In this document: positions 1-6,337 of the stretch, piece after piece | Layout: each line of letters starts with the position of its first letter | Numbering within the stretch: the stretch's first letter is position 1 | Assembly: GCA_019314005.1 (NCBI GenBank) | Contig: JAFDAE010000102.1 | Span: forward strand, 1 to 7,469 | Length of the DNA stretch: 7,469 nt | Reading direction: 5' to 3' | Source of the DNA: Deltaproteobacteria bacterium | Lineage (GTDB): Bacteria > Desulfobacterota > Desulfobacteria > C00003060 > C00003106 | Made by a program: the position numbers and the translations under genes | The notes under the pieces: model-generated | Seen by the model: the letters and a program-made list of their open reading frames with translations, nothing else | Databases searched by the model: none | Told to the model about the DNA's origin: nothing

Positions 1-114
1 AAAGCTCTGGAGGAAAAGAATATTCCCTGCCTTCGCATTGATACCGATTACAGCATGGAAGATGTAGGACAGCTCAAGACCAGGGTGGAAGCATTTGTGG
101 AGTTGATAAAATAA
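1..114 (+). CDS. HgdB-like / double-cubane cluster protein, C-terminal end (partial)
   Basis: Only the last 37 residues and the TAA stop are in the window; the gene begins upstream. The tail reads [11 protein letters not shown]...[10 protein letters not shown], the characteristic C-terminus of the 2-hydroxyacyl-CoA dehydratase D-component family (HgdB, FldC, BcrB/C, and the double-cubane proteins such as E. coli YjiM). From the shared IP dipeptide onward, 19 of 30 residues are identical, without gaps, to the C-terminus of the next gene, so the two are paralogues lying in tandem, 19 bases apart. The iron-sulfur ligands would lie upstream, so it cannot be told whether this copy is a catalytic double-cubane reductase or a partner subunit. 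Family assignment is good; function is inferred from the neighbour. Confidence 0.85.
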   Translation, partial: KALEEKNIPCLRIDTDYSMEDVGQLKTRVEAFVELIK

Positions 115-120
115 TAGGTG

Positions 121-126
121 AAGGAG
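121..126 (+). promoter_or_regulatory. Ribosome binding site that favours a TTG start
   Basis: AAGGAG lies 7 bases before TTG at 134, an ideal spacing. The next in-frame ATG, at 149, has only a weak purine stretch (GGAAAG) immediately before it and would sit 22 bases from this strong site. I therefore take TTG as the more likely start of the following gene; the difference is five residues. Confidence 0.6.
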
Positions 127-133
127 CGGATTA

Positions 134-1279
134 TTGAGACCGGAAAGCATGTCACTGTTTGATCGCTTGAGAGAAAGGAGCCAGCTCGAGCTTGAAAAAG
201 CAAAGGAGGCGGGGAAAAAGGTTGTTGGGCTATACTGTGTCTTTGCCCCAAAAGAGCTTATCCGTGCGGCCGGTGCCATACCTGTGGGCCTTTGCGGAAA
301 GAATCAAAGCCCCATCCGTGATGCAGAGGCTGTACTGCCCGCAAACCTTTGCCCTCTGATCAAGTCAAGCTACGGCTATGCAATCACAGAGACATGTCCC
401 TACTTCGATTTCTCCGATCTTGTTATCGGGGAAACCACCTGTGACGGTAAGAAGAAGATGTTTGAGCTATTAAAAGAGATTAAACCTCTATTTCTCATGC
501 ATCTGCCGCCCACTTCGGAGGGGAATCGCTCCCTCAATTATTGGGTTGAAGAGATTGTAAGGCTTAAGGATTTTTTGGAGATTCAGACCGGAACAAAGAT
601 AACGGATGAGGAATTAAGGCGCCAGATTGAGCTTCATAATAAGAAAAGGAGGTTATTAAAGGAGATTGCAGGGTTTTGCAGGGAACGTCCCGTGCCGGTT
701 TCAGGCATGGATATGATGACAGTAATGGAATCCAAGAGCTTTACCGTTAAGCCCGATGACTATATTAGCGCCTTGCAACAGCTTGTCCATGAGCTTGAGG
801 CCATAAAAAGGGAAGGAAAATCGGCGTGCAGTCCCGAAGCCCCAAGAGTCCTTCTTACTGGTTGTCCTGTGGGTAAGGGTTCGGAAAAGGTCGTGCGGCT
901 AATCGAAGAATGCGGAGGAATTGTAGTTTGCCAGGAGAATTGTACCGGCATCAAGAGTTTTGATCTGCTCGTGGATGAAGATGACGATCCTTACATGGCC
1001 ATCGCAAGGCGTTATCTAATAACTCCGTGCTCTTGCATGACTCCCAATCAGGGGCGGGTCGACCTGATAGGTCGACTTGTTGGAGATTTCAAGATTCATG
1101 GCGTAGTCGATCTGACCTGGCACTGCTGCCATACTTACAATGTCGAATCTTACTTGATCAAGGAGTTCCTGGAGAAAAAATACCAAATTCCATTATTACA
1201 CATTGAAACAGATTATTCTACCTCTGATACGGGACAACTAAAGACAAGGATAGAGGCGTTTTTGGAGATGTTGCATTAA
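134..1279 (+). CDS. 2-hydroxyacyl-CoA dehydratase D-component family protein, probable double-cubane cluster reductase
   Basis: This 381-residue protein is full length for the HgdB/YjiM family (usually about 370-420). In known members it holds an oxygen-sensitive iron-sulfur cluster and performs ATP-driven low-potential reductions (2-hydroxyacyl-CoA dehydration, aromatic ring reduction, or the double-cubane [8Fe-9S] chemistry of DCCP). Visible family landmarks are an N-terminal AAGAIPVGLCG (45-55), Cys73 in NLCPLIKSSYG, Cys88, GETTCDGKKKMFE with Cys103, a predicted helical segment at about 136-180, a second Rossmann-like half starting RVLLTGCPVG (238-247), Cys299 and Cys301 in PCSCM, a Cys331-Cys332 pair in WHCCHTYN, and the terminal ETDYS...GQLKTRIEAF. 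These cysteines are candidate cluster ligands. A single-subunit double-cubane protein is favoured because its matching activase is encoded downstream and no acyl-CoA handling gene is visible, but a dehydratase subunit paired with the preceding paralogue cannot be excluded. The start is TTG, with ATG at 149 as the alternative. Confidence 0.85.
   Translation: MRPESMSLFDRLRERSQLELEKAKEAGKKVVGLYCVFAPKELIRAAGAIPVGLCGKNQSPIRDAEAVLPANLCPLIKSSYGYAITETCPYFDFSDLVIGETTCDGKKKMFELLKEIKPLFLMHLPPTSEGNRSLNYWVEEIVRLKDFLEIQTGTKITDEELRRQIELHNKKRRLLKEIAGFCRERPVPVSGMDMMTVMESKSFTVKPDDYISALQQLVHELEAIKREGKSACSPEAPRVLLTGCPVGKGSEKVVRLIEECGGIVVCQENCTGIKSFDLLVDEDDDPYMAIARRYLITPCSCMTPNQGRVDLIGRLVGDFKIHGVVDLTWHCCHTYNVESYLIKEFLEKKYQIPLLHIETDYSTSDTGQLKTRIEAFLEMLH
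1058..1076 (+). repeat. Perfect 8-bp inverted repeat inside the double-cubane gene
   Basis: GTCGACCT and AGGTCGAC flank a 3-base spacer (GAT), giving a compact GC-containing hairpin in the mRNA. It encodes part of a conserved-looking coding stretch (RVDLIGRLV) and no T-run follows, so it is not a terminator. It is probably incidental. Confidence 0.5.
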
Positions 1280-1319
1280 GTATGAGATTTCTACAAATAA
1301 AAGAAAGGAGAATAAAGAG

Positions 1320-2504
1320 ATGAACAAGCAGGCAAAGGGGCTGACAAGGAGAGATTTCTTAAAGAAGGGGGGGGTGTTGGCTGCCGGAACAGCAATGACC
1401 GGTCTCACTTCAAGCATCATCGTAAGAAAGGCGTATGCCAAAGTGCCTACAATCAATTTTGCATATATACTATCCGACCATCACGCACCCTTAATGGTTA
1501 TTGCAAAGGAATGGGAACACTTCCAGGGAAAATACAAGACATATCTCAAACCGGTACGTGAATATAAGCTGTATGATTTCTTTTATGAAGGCTCAAAGAT
1601 AGCCAGAGTGAAACTCATCCCCACCAAAAAAGGACCGGATCTCGAAAAACTCGTAGCTCAGGGGAGTGTAGATATAGGGATCAGCGGTACACAGGCCATT
1701 TTGATGTCGATAGATAGGGGCGTAAAGACAAAGATCATTTCTCCGCTTCAGACTGCCGGCAATGTCTTTGTATTGAAAAAAGAATTTTACATGAACAACT
1801 GGCGCGATTTTGTAAATGAAATCAAAGGAGGCAAAAGCCAGTTTAAGGTAGGAATGCCGGGGCCTCATTGTGTGGCGACCATTATTTTCAGGTCGGCCCT
1901 CGATTATGAAGGAATTACCTATACGGAGGATGTTACAAACAAGAAGGCGGATATCCTCTTTATCAACATGAAAGGGCACGGAAACCTTATTTCTGCGCTG
2001 GCAAACGGAATAACAGAAGGCATTATCGGGGCCCAGCCGTTTCCATCAGTTACTATAAACAGGGGACTTGGTAAATTGATTCTCAATCTGCAGGATGTTC
2101 CTCCCGATAATATGTGGAATGGACATGCCTGCTGTTCTCTTGAAGCAACAGAAGGATTTGCAAAAAGAGACAGAGGTCTCCTGATCAAAATGATGGAATT
2201 GATTGCGCTTGGAGTAAATACAGCCAATCAGGACAAAGAAACGACTGCAAGGGCATGCTCATCGTGGCTTGGTGTTGAAGAGACCGTAGAGAAATTAGCG
2301 ATGCCGACCCTTACCTATACCACCACACCCACAGCACAGTGGAAAAATAGCGTTTACACCTATGTTGAAATAATGGACGGGATGAACATAGTCAGTAAAA
2401 AATTGCGAGGGAAACGAGGTGATGAGCTTGACCCACTTGTCTTTGATTTTCAATATATAGATGCGGCAAAAGAGGCTCTGAGACGGAAGAAACATATGGT
2501 GTAG
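1320..2504 (+). CDS. Tat-exported ABC transporter substrate-binding protein (SsuA/NrtA/NMT1-like)
   Basis: This 394-residue periplasmic binding protein captures the ligand for the importer formed with the next two genes. The N-terminus carries a Tat signal, TRRDFLKKGG (residues 9-18), then a hydrophobic stretch (about 19-34) and an AYA-K cleavage site after residue 40. No lipobox cysteine is present, so it should be soluble in the periplasm. The mature part has the SsuA/TauA/NrtA/NMT1 pattern: a start strand INFAYILSDHHAPLMVIAKE, then DLEKLVAQGSVDIGISGTQA (107-126), KVGMPGPH (176-183) and ALANGITEGIIGAQPFP (226-242). A segment of about 25 residues (71-95) is longer than in typical members. 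AAAGGAG stands 9 bases before the ATG, which follows the upstream gene by 40 bases. The ligand cannot be read from sequence; relatives bind sulfonates, taurine, nitrate, bicarbonate or pyrimidine precursors. A G8 run lies within the signal-peptide codons. Confidence 0.85.
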   Translation: MNKQAKGLTRRDFLKKGGVLAAGTAMTGLTSSIIVRKAYAKVPTINFAYILSDHHAPLMVIAKEWEHFQGKYKTYLKPVREYKLYDFFYEGSKIARVKLIPTKKGPDLEKLVAQGSVDIGISGTQAILMSIDRGVKTKIISPLQTAGNVFVLKKEFYMNNWRDFVNEIKGGKSQFKVGMPGPHCVATIIFRSALDYEGITYTEDVTNKKADILFINMKGHGNLISALANGITEGIIGAQPFPSVTINRGLGKLILNLQDVPPDNMWNGHACCSLEATEGFAKRDRGLLIKMMELIALGVNTANQDKETTARACSSWLGVEETVEKLAMPTLTYTTTPTAQWKNSVYTYVEIMDGMNIVSKKLRGKRGDELDPLVFDFQYIDAAKEALRRKKHMV

Positions 2505-2514
2505 GTGTTATCAC

Positions 2515-3351
2515 ATGAATAAGAAGGGCGTTTCAGAGAAGATTTTTTTCCACCTCTTACTACCTGTTCTATTGATGGTTATCTGGCAGATGCTGGCCAT
2601 TCACATTGATAAGCCAATGGTCCTTCCAAGGTTGGAGGCGGTGGGAAGAGTCCTGGCTCATCCCAACACAAAGATTTTGATTACCGGAAGCCTTGTTGAA
2701 AATATGGGCATAAGTCTTATTAGAGTGATGTGCGGCTTTTTTCTGGCTGCTGCCACAGCCATTCCACTTGGGTTGTTGATAGGCTATTATAGATTGGCCG
2801 AAAGGATTCTTGCGTCATCGTTTGAATCTTTAAGACCGGTCCCCCCGCTGGCGTGGGTCCCTCTGATTCTGGCTTGGTTCGGAATAAAAGGCCTTGCCGA
2901 CTGTTTCCCGGGACTAAGTAACAGCGCTGTTTTTGGAGGTGTTCAATTTTCAATGGTCATAATTATCCTGATTGGTGTCTTTTTTCCTGTTTTACTCAAT
3001 ACTATTCACGGAGTAAAAAGTATTCCGAAAATTTATATCGAATCTGCAAGAACTCTCGGCTCAAGAGGCTTTTCGCTTCTTTTTAAGGTGATCATTCAGG
3101 CCAGCCTTCCCTCGATAGTAACAGGTCTGCGGATCGGCATGGGGATAGGGTGGATGTGCCTGGTTGCGGCAGAGATGATGCCTGGGAGTAATGCAGGCCT
3201 TGGCTATCTTATCTGGTATGCCTATGAACTCCTTCGCACTGATATAATTGTAGCCAGCATGATTGTTATCGGTTTTATTGGATTCATTATGGATTGGGGT
3301 TTCAGACAGTTGGAAAGGAAACAATTTGCATGGGTCGGCAGGATTAAGTAG
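2515..3351 (+). CDS. ABC transporter permease (SsuC/TauC family, BPD_transp_1)
   Basis: This 278-residue inner-membrane subunit forms the import channel. Hydrophobic segments are seen near residues 11-29, 68-90, about 111-124, 146-168, about 200-220 and 244-260, the usual layout for this class. The cytoplasmic coupling motif is ESARTLGSRGFSLLFKVI (176-193), a variant of the EAA loop, followed by LPSIVTGLRIGMGIGW, which is typical of SsuC/TauC. Also typical are SLRPVPPLAWVPLILAWFGI (105-124) and GVFFPVLLNTIHGV (154-167). Between those two blocks there is extra sequence (about 125-146, containing ADCFPGLSN) where ordinary relatives have a shorter link. The ATG follows the binding-protein stop by 10 bases, with AGGTG as its ribosome site overlapping that stop, indicating coupled translation. 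Confidence 0.9.
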   Translation: MNKKGVSEKIFFHLLLPVLLMVIWQMLAIHIDKPMVLPRLEAVGRVLAHPNTKILITGSLVENMGISLIRVMCGFFLAAATAIPLGLLIGYYRLAERILASSFESLRPVPPLAWVPLILAWFGIKGLADCFPGLSNSAVFGGVQFSMVIIILIGVFFPVLLNTIHGVKSIPKIYIESARTLGSRGFSLLFKVIIQASLPSIVTGLRIGMGIGWMCLVAAEMMPGSNAGLGYLIWYAYELLRTDIIVASMIVIGFIGFIMDWGFRQLERKQFAWVGRIK

Positions 3352-3354
3352 CTG

Positions 3355-4116
3355 ATGCTAAAAATAACCAACATCACGAAGACATTTAATAAGAACAATG
3401 GTGGGAAAGTCCTGGCCATAAGCAATCTGAATCTGAATGTAGATGAGCATGAATTCGTTTGTATCGTAGGGGCATCAGGATGTGGCAAGACTACGACTCT
3501 AAGGCTTATTTCAGGTCTTGATGTACCAACAGAGGGAAAAATTTTTTTAGATGGAAATAAGATTAATGGCCCCGGACCAGAAAGGGGAGTTGTCTTTCAG
3601 GAATATACTCTTTTCCCGTGGAGAAGTGTACTGGAGAACGTAACCTTCGGGCTTGAGGTAAAAAACATCGACAAGAGAAAAAGGAGACAAACAGCAAAAA
3701 AATATCTCGAAATGGTGGGACTTGCTGATTATGCCGATGCATATCCTTATGAACTCTCCGGCGGCATGCAGCAGAGGGTGGCTATCATAAGGGCATTGAC
3801 TTTAAATCCCAAAGTCCTGTTGATGGATGAACCGTTTGGCGCTCTGGATGCCCGAACCAGAGACTTCTTGCAAAACCAATTGCTCAGGATATGGGTAACC
3901 GAGAGGAAAACGATTTTATTTGTCACGCACAGTATCAACGAGGCAGTTTTTCTTGCTGATCGTGTCGTTGTTATGAAAAACAAGCCCGGGAGAATTCACG
4001 ATGTCATTGAAATTGATGCGCCGAGACCGAGAAACAAGATGAGCAAGAAGTTCAAAGATTATTACACGATAATTCATGGTATGTTGGAAAACGGTTTAGA
4101 TAGAGACCACTTTTAA
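3355..4116 (+). CDS. ABC transporter ATP-binding protein (SsuB/TauB/NrtD-like)
   Basis: This 253-residue cytoplasmic ATPase powers the importer. All nucleotide-binding elements are intact: Walker A GASGCGKT (39-46), Q-loop Gln82 in VVFQEYTLFPW, ABC signature LSGGMQQR (134-141), Walker B VLLMDEPFGALD (154-165) and the H-loop His192 in FVTHSINEA. The VFQEYTLFPWRSVLENV and DEPFGALDARTR wording is that of the sulfonate/taurine/nitrate importer group. The gene starts 3 bases after the permease stop and ends 4 bases before the methyltransferase gene, so transport and the downstream enzymes are almost certainly co-expressed. No extra regulatory or ligand-binding domain is fused at the C-terminus. 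Confidence 0.95.
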   Translation: MLKITNITKTFNKNNGGKVLAISNLNLNVDEHEFVCIVGASGCGKTTTLRLISGLDVPTEGKIFLDGNKINGPGPERGVVFQEYTLFPWRSVLENVTFGLEVKNIDKRKRRQTAKKYLEMVGLADYADAYPYELSGGMQQRVAIIRALTLNPKVLLMDEPFGALDARTRDFLQNQLLRIWVTERKTILFVTHSINEAVFLADRVVVMKNKPGRIHDVIEIDAPRPRNKMSKKFKDYYTIIHGMLENGLDRDHF

Positions 4117-4120
4117 TCAA

Positions 4121-5728
4121 ATGGCGGAAATTATGATGCATCATTTTGTTTTTCCAATAAATGCGCTTCCTTCCTGCCAAATGATGGATGTGGGTATTGA
4201 TGACATACTTTGGAATGCTGACATAAAGTTTAAAGCGTTAAGAAACTATTATAAAAGGATAGATGCCGATATTCTTTTCTATTTTCATGATGCGGTTATT
4301 CAGGCGGAGGCCATGGGGGCAAAGGCAAAGTATTCCAAGAAAATGATGCCCGCAGTTGCGGCCACGACCCAGGTCGTGTCGCTCCCAGACCCGGCCCAGG
4401 TTCCAAGAATGGCCGTAAACGCCAACGTGTTGAGGAGGATGGCGGGAGAGTTTCCTGATAAACTGAGATCGGCGCTGGTCTACGGTCCTTTTACTGTGGC
4501 CGGCCAGGTTGCGGGAGAGGAGGCGCTACTAAGAAAACTCATAGATAATCCCAGGGAAGTCCTGAGCCTTCTTGAAAAAACCTGTGACTTCGCAAGGCGT
4601 TATGCCTCTTATCTCATAGAGGCAGGGGCAAATCTGGTATGGGTCTCTGATCCGCTCTCAGTCCTGATTCCTCCTGATCAATTTTGGGAGTATTCCGGCG
4701 TTTATCTAAAAAGGATTTTTGAGTCCTTCCCATCTCTCCCGTCTGTCCTTCACATATGTGGCGATACCTATCAAATTGTTCAAGAGATGGTCAGGACAGG
4801 CGTACGTGGAATAAGCTTTGATAATTGCATGGATCTTCTGGTTGTGGAGGATGAAATACCTGATGATGTCTATGTCATTGGAAATATTGACCCTGTCGAA
4901 GTTATCGAACTTGGATCACCTGATGAGGTTGTTTCCCGAACCTCAGACCTGGTATCCGTGATGGCTTTAAAGGATAATTTTGTCTTGAGCACCGGCTGTG
5001 CTGTTCCTCCCTCCGCACCCATTGAAAATGTCAGGCTCTTCCTGGAAACCGGCAGAAAATCCTTTGCTGACATTAGGCCTCACATTCCCATGCTTTCGGA
5101 AATCAGCCAGAATGTCTATGCCGGCAACGGTGAGGAAACCAGGCATGGAGTGGCAGCAGCCCTTGAGGACAGCGTCGATCCGCTAACTATTATTTGCAGT
5201 GGCCTGACGCGGGGTATCCGCAAGGGGAGCTCCATGTATGAGGCAAAGAGATGCTTTCTGCCTTCTATTCTTCTTATGGTCGATGCATTTTATAAGGGAT
5301 TTAAGGGCATGGAGGACCTGCTTGAGATTGAAGAATCAAAGAGGTCATCTATTATCATCGGCACGGTCAAGGGCGATATCCATGAAATAGGCAAAAACTT
5401 AGTCAGAATATTTTTAGAAACACATGGGCATAAGGTCGTTGACCTGGGCGTTGATGTTTCAGCAGATGCCTTTATAGAAGCTTACCAGCAATATTTTCCT
5501 TCTATCATTGGCCTATCTGCCTTTACTACGGAATCCAGGAAGGAGATGGAAAAAGTCATTAGCGCCTTTCGTAGAGAAGGGATAAGAGACGTGCTTTTTA
5601 TTGTTGGGGGTGCTGCCGTAAATCATGAAGTCTCTCGTTCTGTTGGCGCTAACGGATTTGCACGTGACGCTGTAAGAGCGGTTTTATTGGTTGAAAAACT
5701 TCTCAAGCAATCAAAGGATTATATCTAA
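4121..5728 (+). CDS. Fused UroD/MtaA-type methyltransferase and corrinoid-binding protein (CmuA-like architecture)
   Basis: This 535-residue cytoplasmic protein joins two parts normally made separately. Residues about 1-320 form a uroporphyrinogen decarboxylase-fold methyltransferase of the MtaA/CmuA group. His211 and Cys213 in LHICGD, with Cys293 in STGCAVPPSAP, match the H-x-C...C zinc site that activates thiol or halide-type methyl substrates. Residues about 325-405 resemble the helical cap of corrinoid proteins. Residues about 409-530 form the B12-binding Rossmann domain with GDIHEIGKN (418-426; Asp419-x-His421-xx-Gly424, the lower-axial histidine motif), GLSAFTT (464-470) and VGGAAV (495-500). 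The inferred reaction is methyl transfer between a substrate and its own Co(I)/methyl-Co(III) corrinoid. The order matches chloromethane methyltransferase CmuA, but the protein is shorter, and substrate identity is unknown. The ATG lies 4 bases after the ATPase stop with a poor ribosome site; ATGs at 4133 and 4136, preceded by GGCGGA, are credible alternative starts. Confidence 0.88.
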   Translation: MAEIMMHHFVFPINALPSCQMMDVGIDDILWNADIKFKALRNYYKRIDADILFYFHDAVIQAEAMGAKAKYSKKMMPAVAATTQVVSLPDPAQVPRMAVNANVLRRMAGEFPDKLRSALVYGPFTVAGQVAGEEALLRKLIDNPREVLSLLEKTCDFARRYASYLIEAGANLVWVSDPLSVLIPPDQFWEYSGVYLKRIFESFPSLPSVLHICGDTYQIVQEMVRTGVRGISFDNCMDLLVVEDEIPDDVYVIGNIDPVEVIELGSPDEVVSRTSDLVSVMALKDNFVLSTGCAVPPSAPIENVRLFLETGRKSFADIRPHIPMLSEISQNVYAGNGEETRHGVAAALEDSVDPLTIICSGLTRGIRKGSSMYEAKRCFLPSILLMVDAFYKGFKGMEDLLEIEESKRSSIIIGTVKGDIHEIGKNLVRIFLETHGHKVVDLGVDVSADAFIEAYQQYFPSIIGLSAFTTESRKEMEKVISAFRREGIRDVLFIVGGAAVNHEVSRSVGANGFARDAVRAVLLVEKLLKQSKDYI

Positions 5729-5732
5729 TCAT

Positions 5733-6317
5733 ATGCTAAGAGATGGTGTCACGGTAACTAATAGGATGCTGAAATATATTCGGGTTCCCCGGAATGGTCC
5801 CCAAAAAGAAAGGGTATCCTTGTTACTGCAAGAATTGCTTAGCCTTTTGGATACAAAAAAGTGGCGCATGTGCGTATCTATTGATAAGTTTTATGATCTC
5901 TTTGGCGCTTATGCTCACGAAAGTCAGTCAATTACTAAATTGCTCAAGCGTTCAGTAAAGGTCTATCTGATAACGATAAGCCTCGGGCAAGCTATTGAAC
6001 GCAGATCCAGGGAATATTTTAAAAATAGTGAATCCTTTAATGGATATGTAGCAGATCGGTTGGGGAGCTTTCTGGTGGAAGAAGAAATAAGAAATATAGA
6101 TTCTACAATTTCAAGGCAATGCAGTGAAAGCGGTTATACTACTACCCGAAGATATAGTCCGGGATATGGTGATTTTTCGATTAATGCGCAGCAAATATTT
6201 TTCGATCTGGCAAAGGATTCTATACCCGAACTAAAAATTAGTCCCGGTTGCCTTATGTCTCCTGAAAAAACAGTCACTGCCATAAAGGGTATGATTAAAA
6301 ACCCGCATATTATTTGA
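5733..6317 (+). CDS. Stand-alone B12-dependent methionine synthase activation-domain-like protein
   Basis: This 194-residue protein resembles the C-terminal reactivation domain of MetH, which binds S-adenosylmethionine and presents it to Co(II) cobalamin during reductive methylation. The diagnostic motif is RRYSPGYGDF (139-148), corresponding to the Arg-x-x-x-Gly-Tyr SAM-binding motif. It is followed by NAQQIFFDL and PGCLMSPEKTVTAIKGM (171-187), the usual end of the fold. GYVADRLGSFLVEEEIR (104-120) is the conserved helix before it. No MetH catalytic or B12 domain is attached. Free-standing versions are known, for example the Thermotoga protein that serves a truncated MetH. Placed 4 bases after a corrinoid methyltransferase gene, it probably reactivates that corrinoid; this is inference. 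ATG at 5733 is preferred (AAAGGA about 14 bases upstream, coupled to the previous stop); a TTG at 5691 would extend it by 14 residues with no better site. Confidence 0.8.
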   Translation: MLRDGVTVTNRMLKYIRVPRNGPQKERVSLLLQELLSLLDTKKWRMCVSIDKFYDLFGAYAHESQSITKLLKRSVKVYLITISLGQAIERRSREYFKNSESFNGYVADRLGSFLVEEEIRNIDSTISRQCSESGYTTTRRYSPGYGDFSINAQQIFFDLAKDSIPELKISPGCLMSPEKTVTAIKGMIKNPHII

Positions 6318-6337
6318 GTATATAGGAGAATTTTTGA

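Noticed and set aside
1593..1979. A 128-codon open frame on the minus strand inside the binding-protein gene
   Set aside because: It is a shadow of a well-supported gene with no recognisable protein features.
3222..3488. Minus-strand frame spanning the permease/ATPase junction
   Set aside because: It overlaps the tightly coupled ends of two certain genes, and its translation has no family motifs.
4090..4125. Cobalamin riboswitch upstream of the corrinoid fusion gene
   Set aside because: Only 4 bases separate it from the ATPase gene; there is no room for a riboswitch, and none was recognised at the other junctions.
4121..5080. True uroporphyrinogen decarboxylase (haem pathway)
   Set aside because: The H-x-C...C zinc motif and the fused B12-binding domain point to the corrinoid methyltransferase branch of the fold.
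5691..5732. TTG start at 5691 for the activation-domain-like gene
   Set aside because: It would overlap the previous gene by 38 bases without a ribosome site; the ATG at 5733 sits just after the stop and suits coupled translation.
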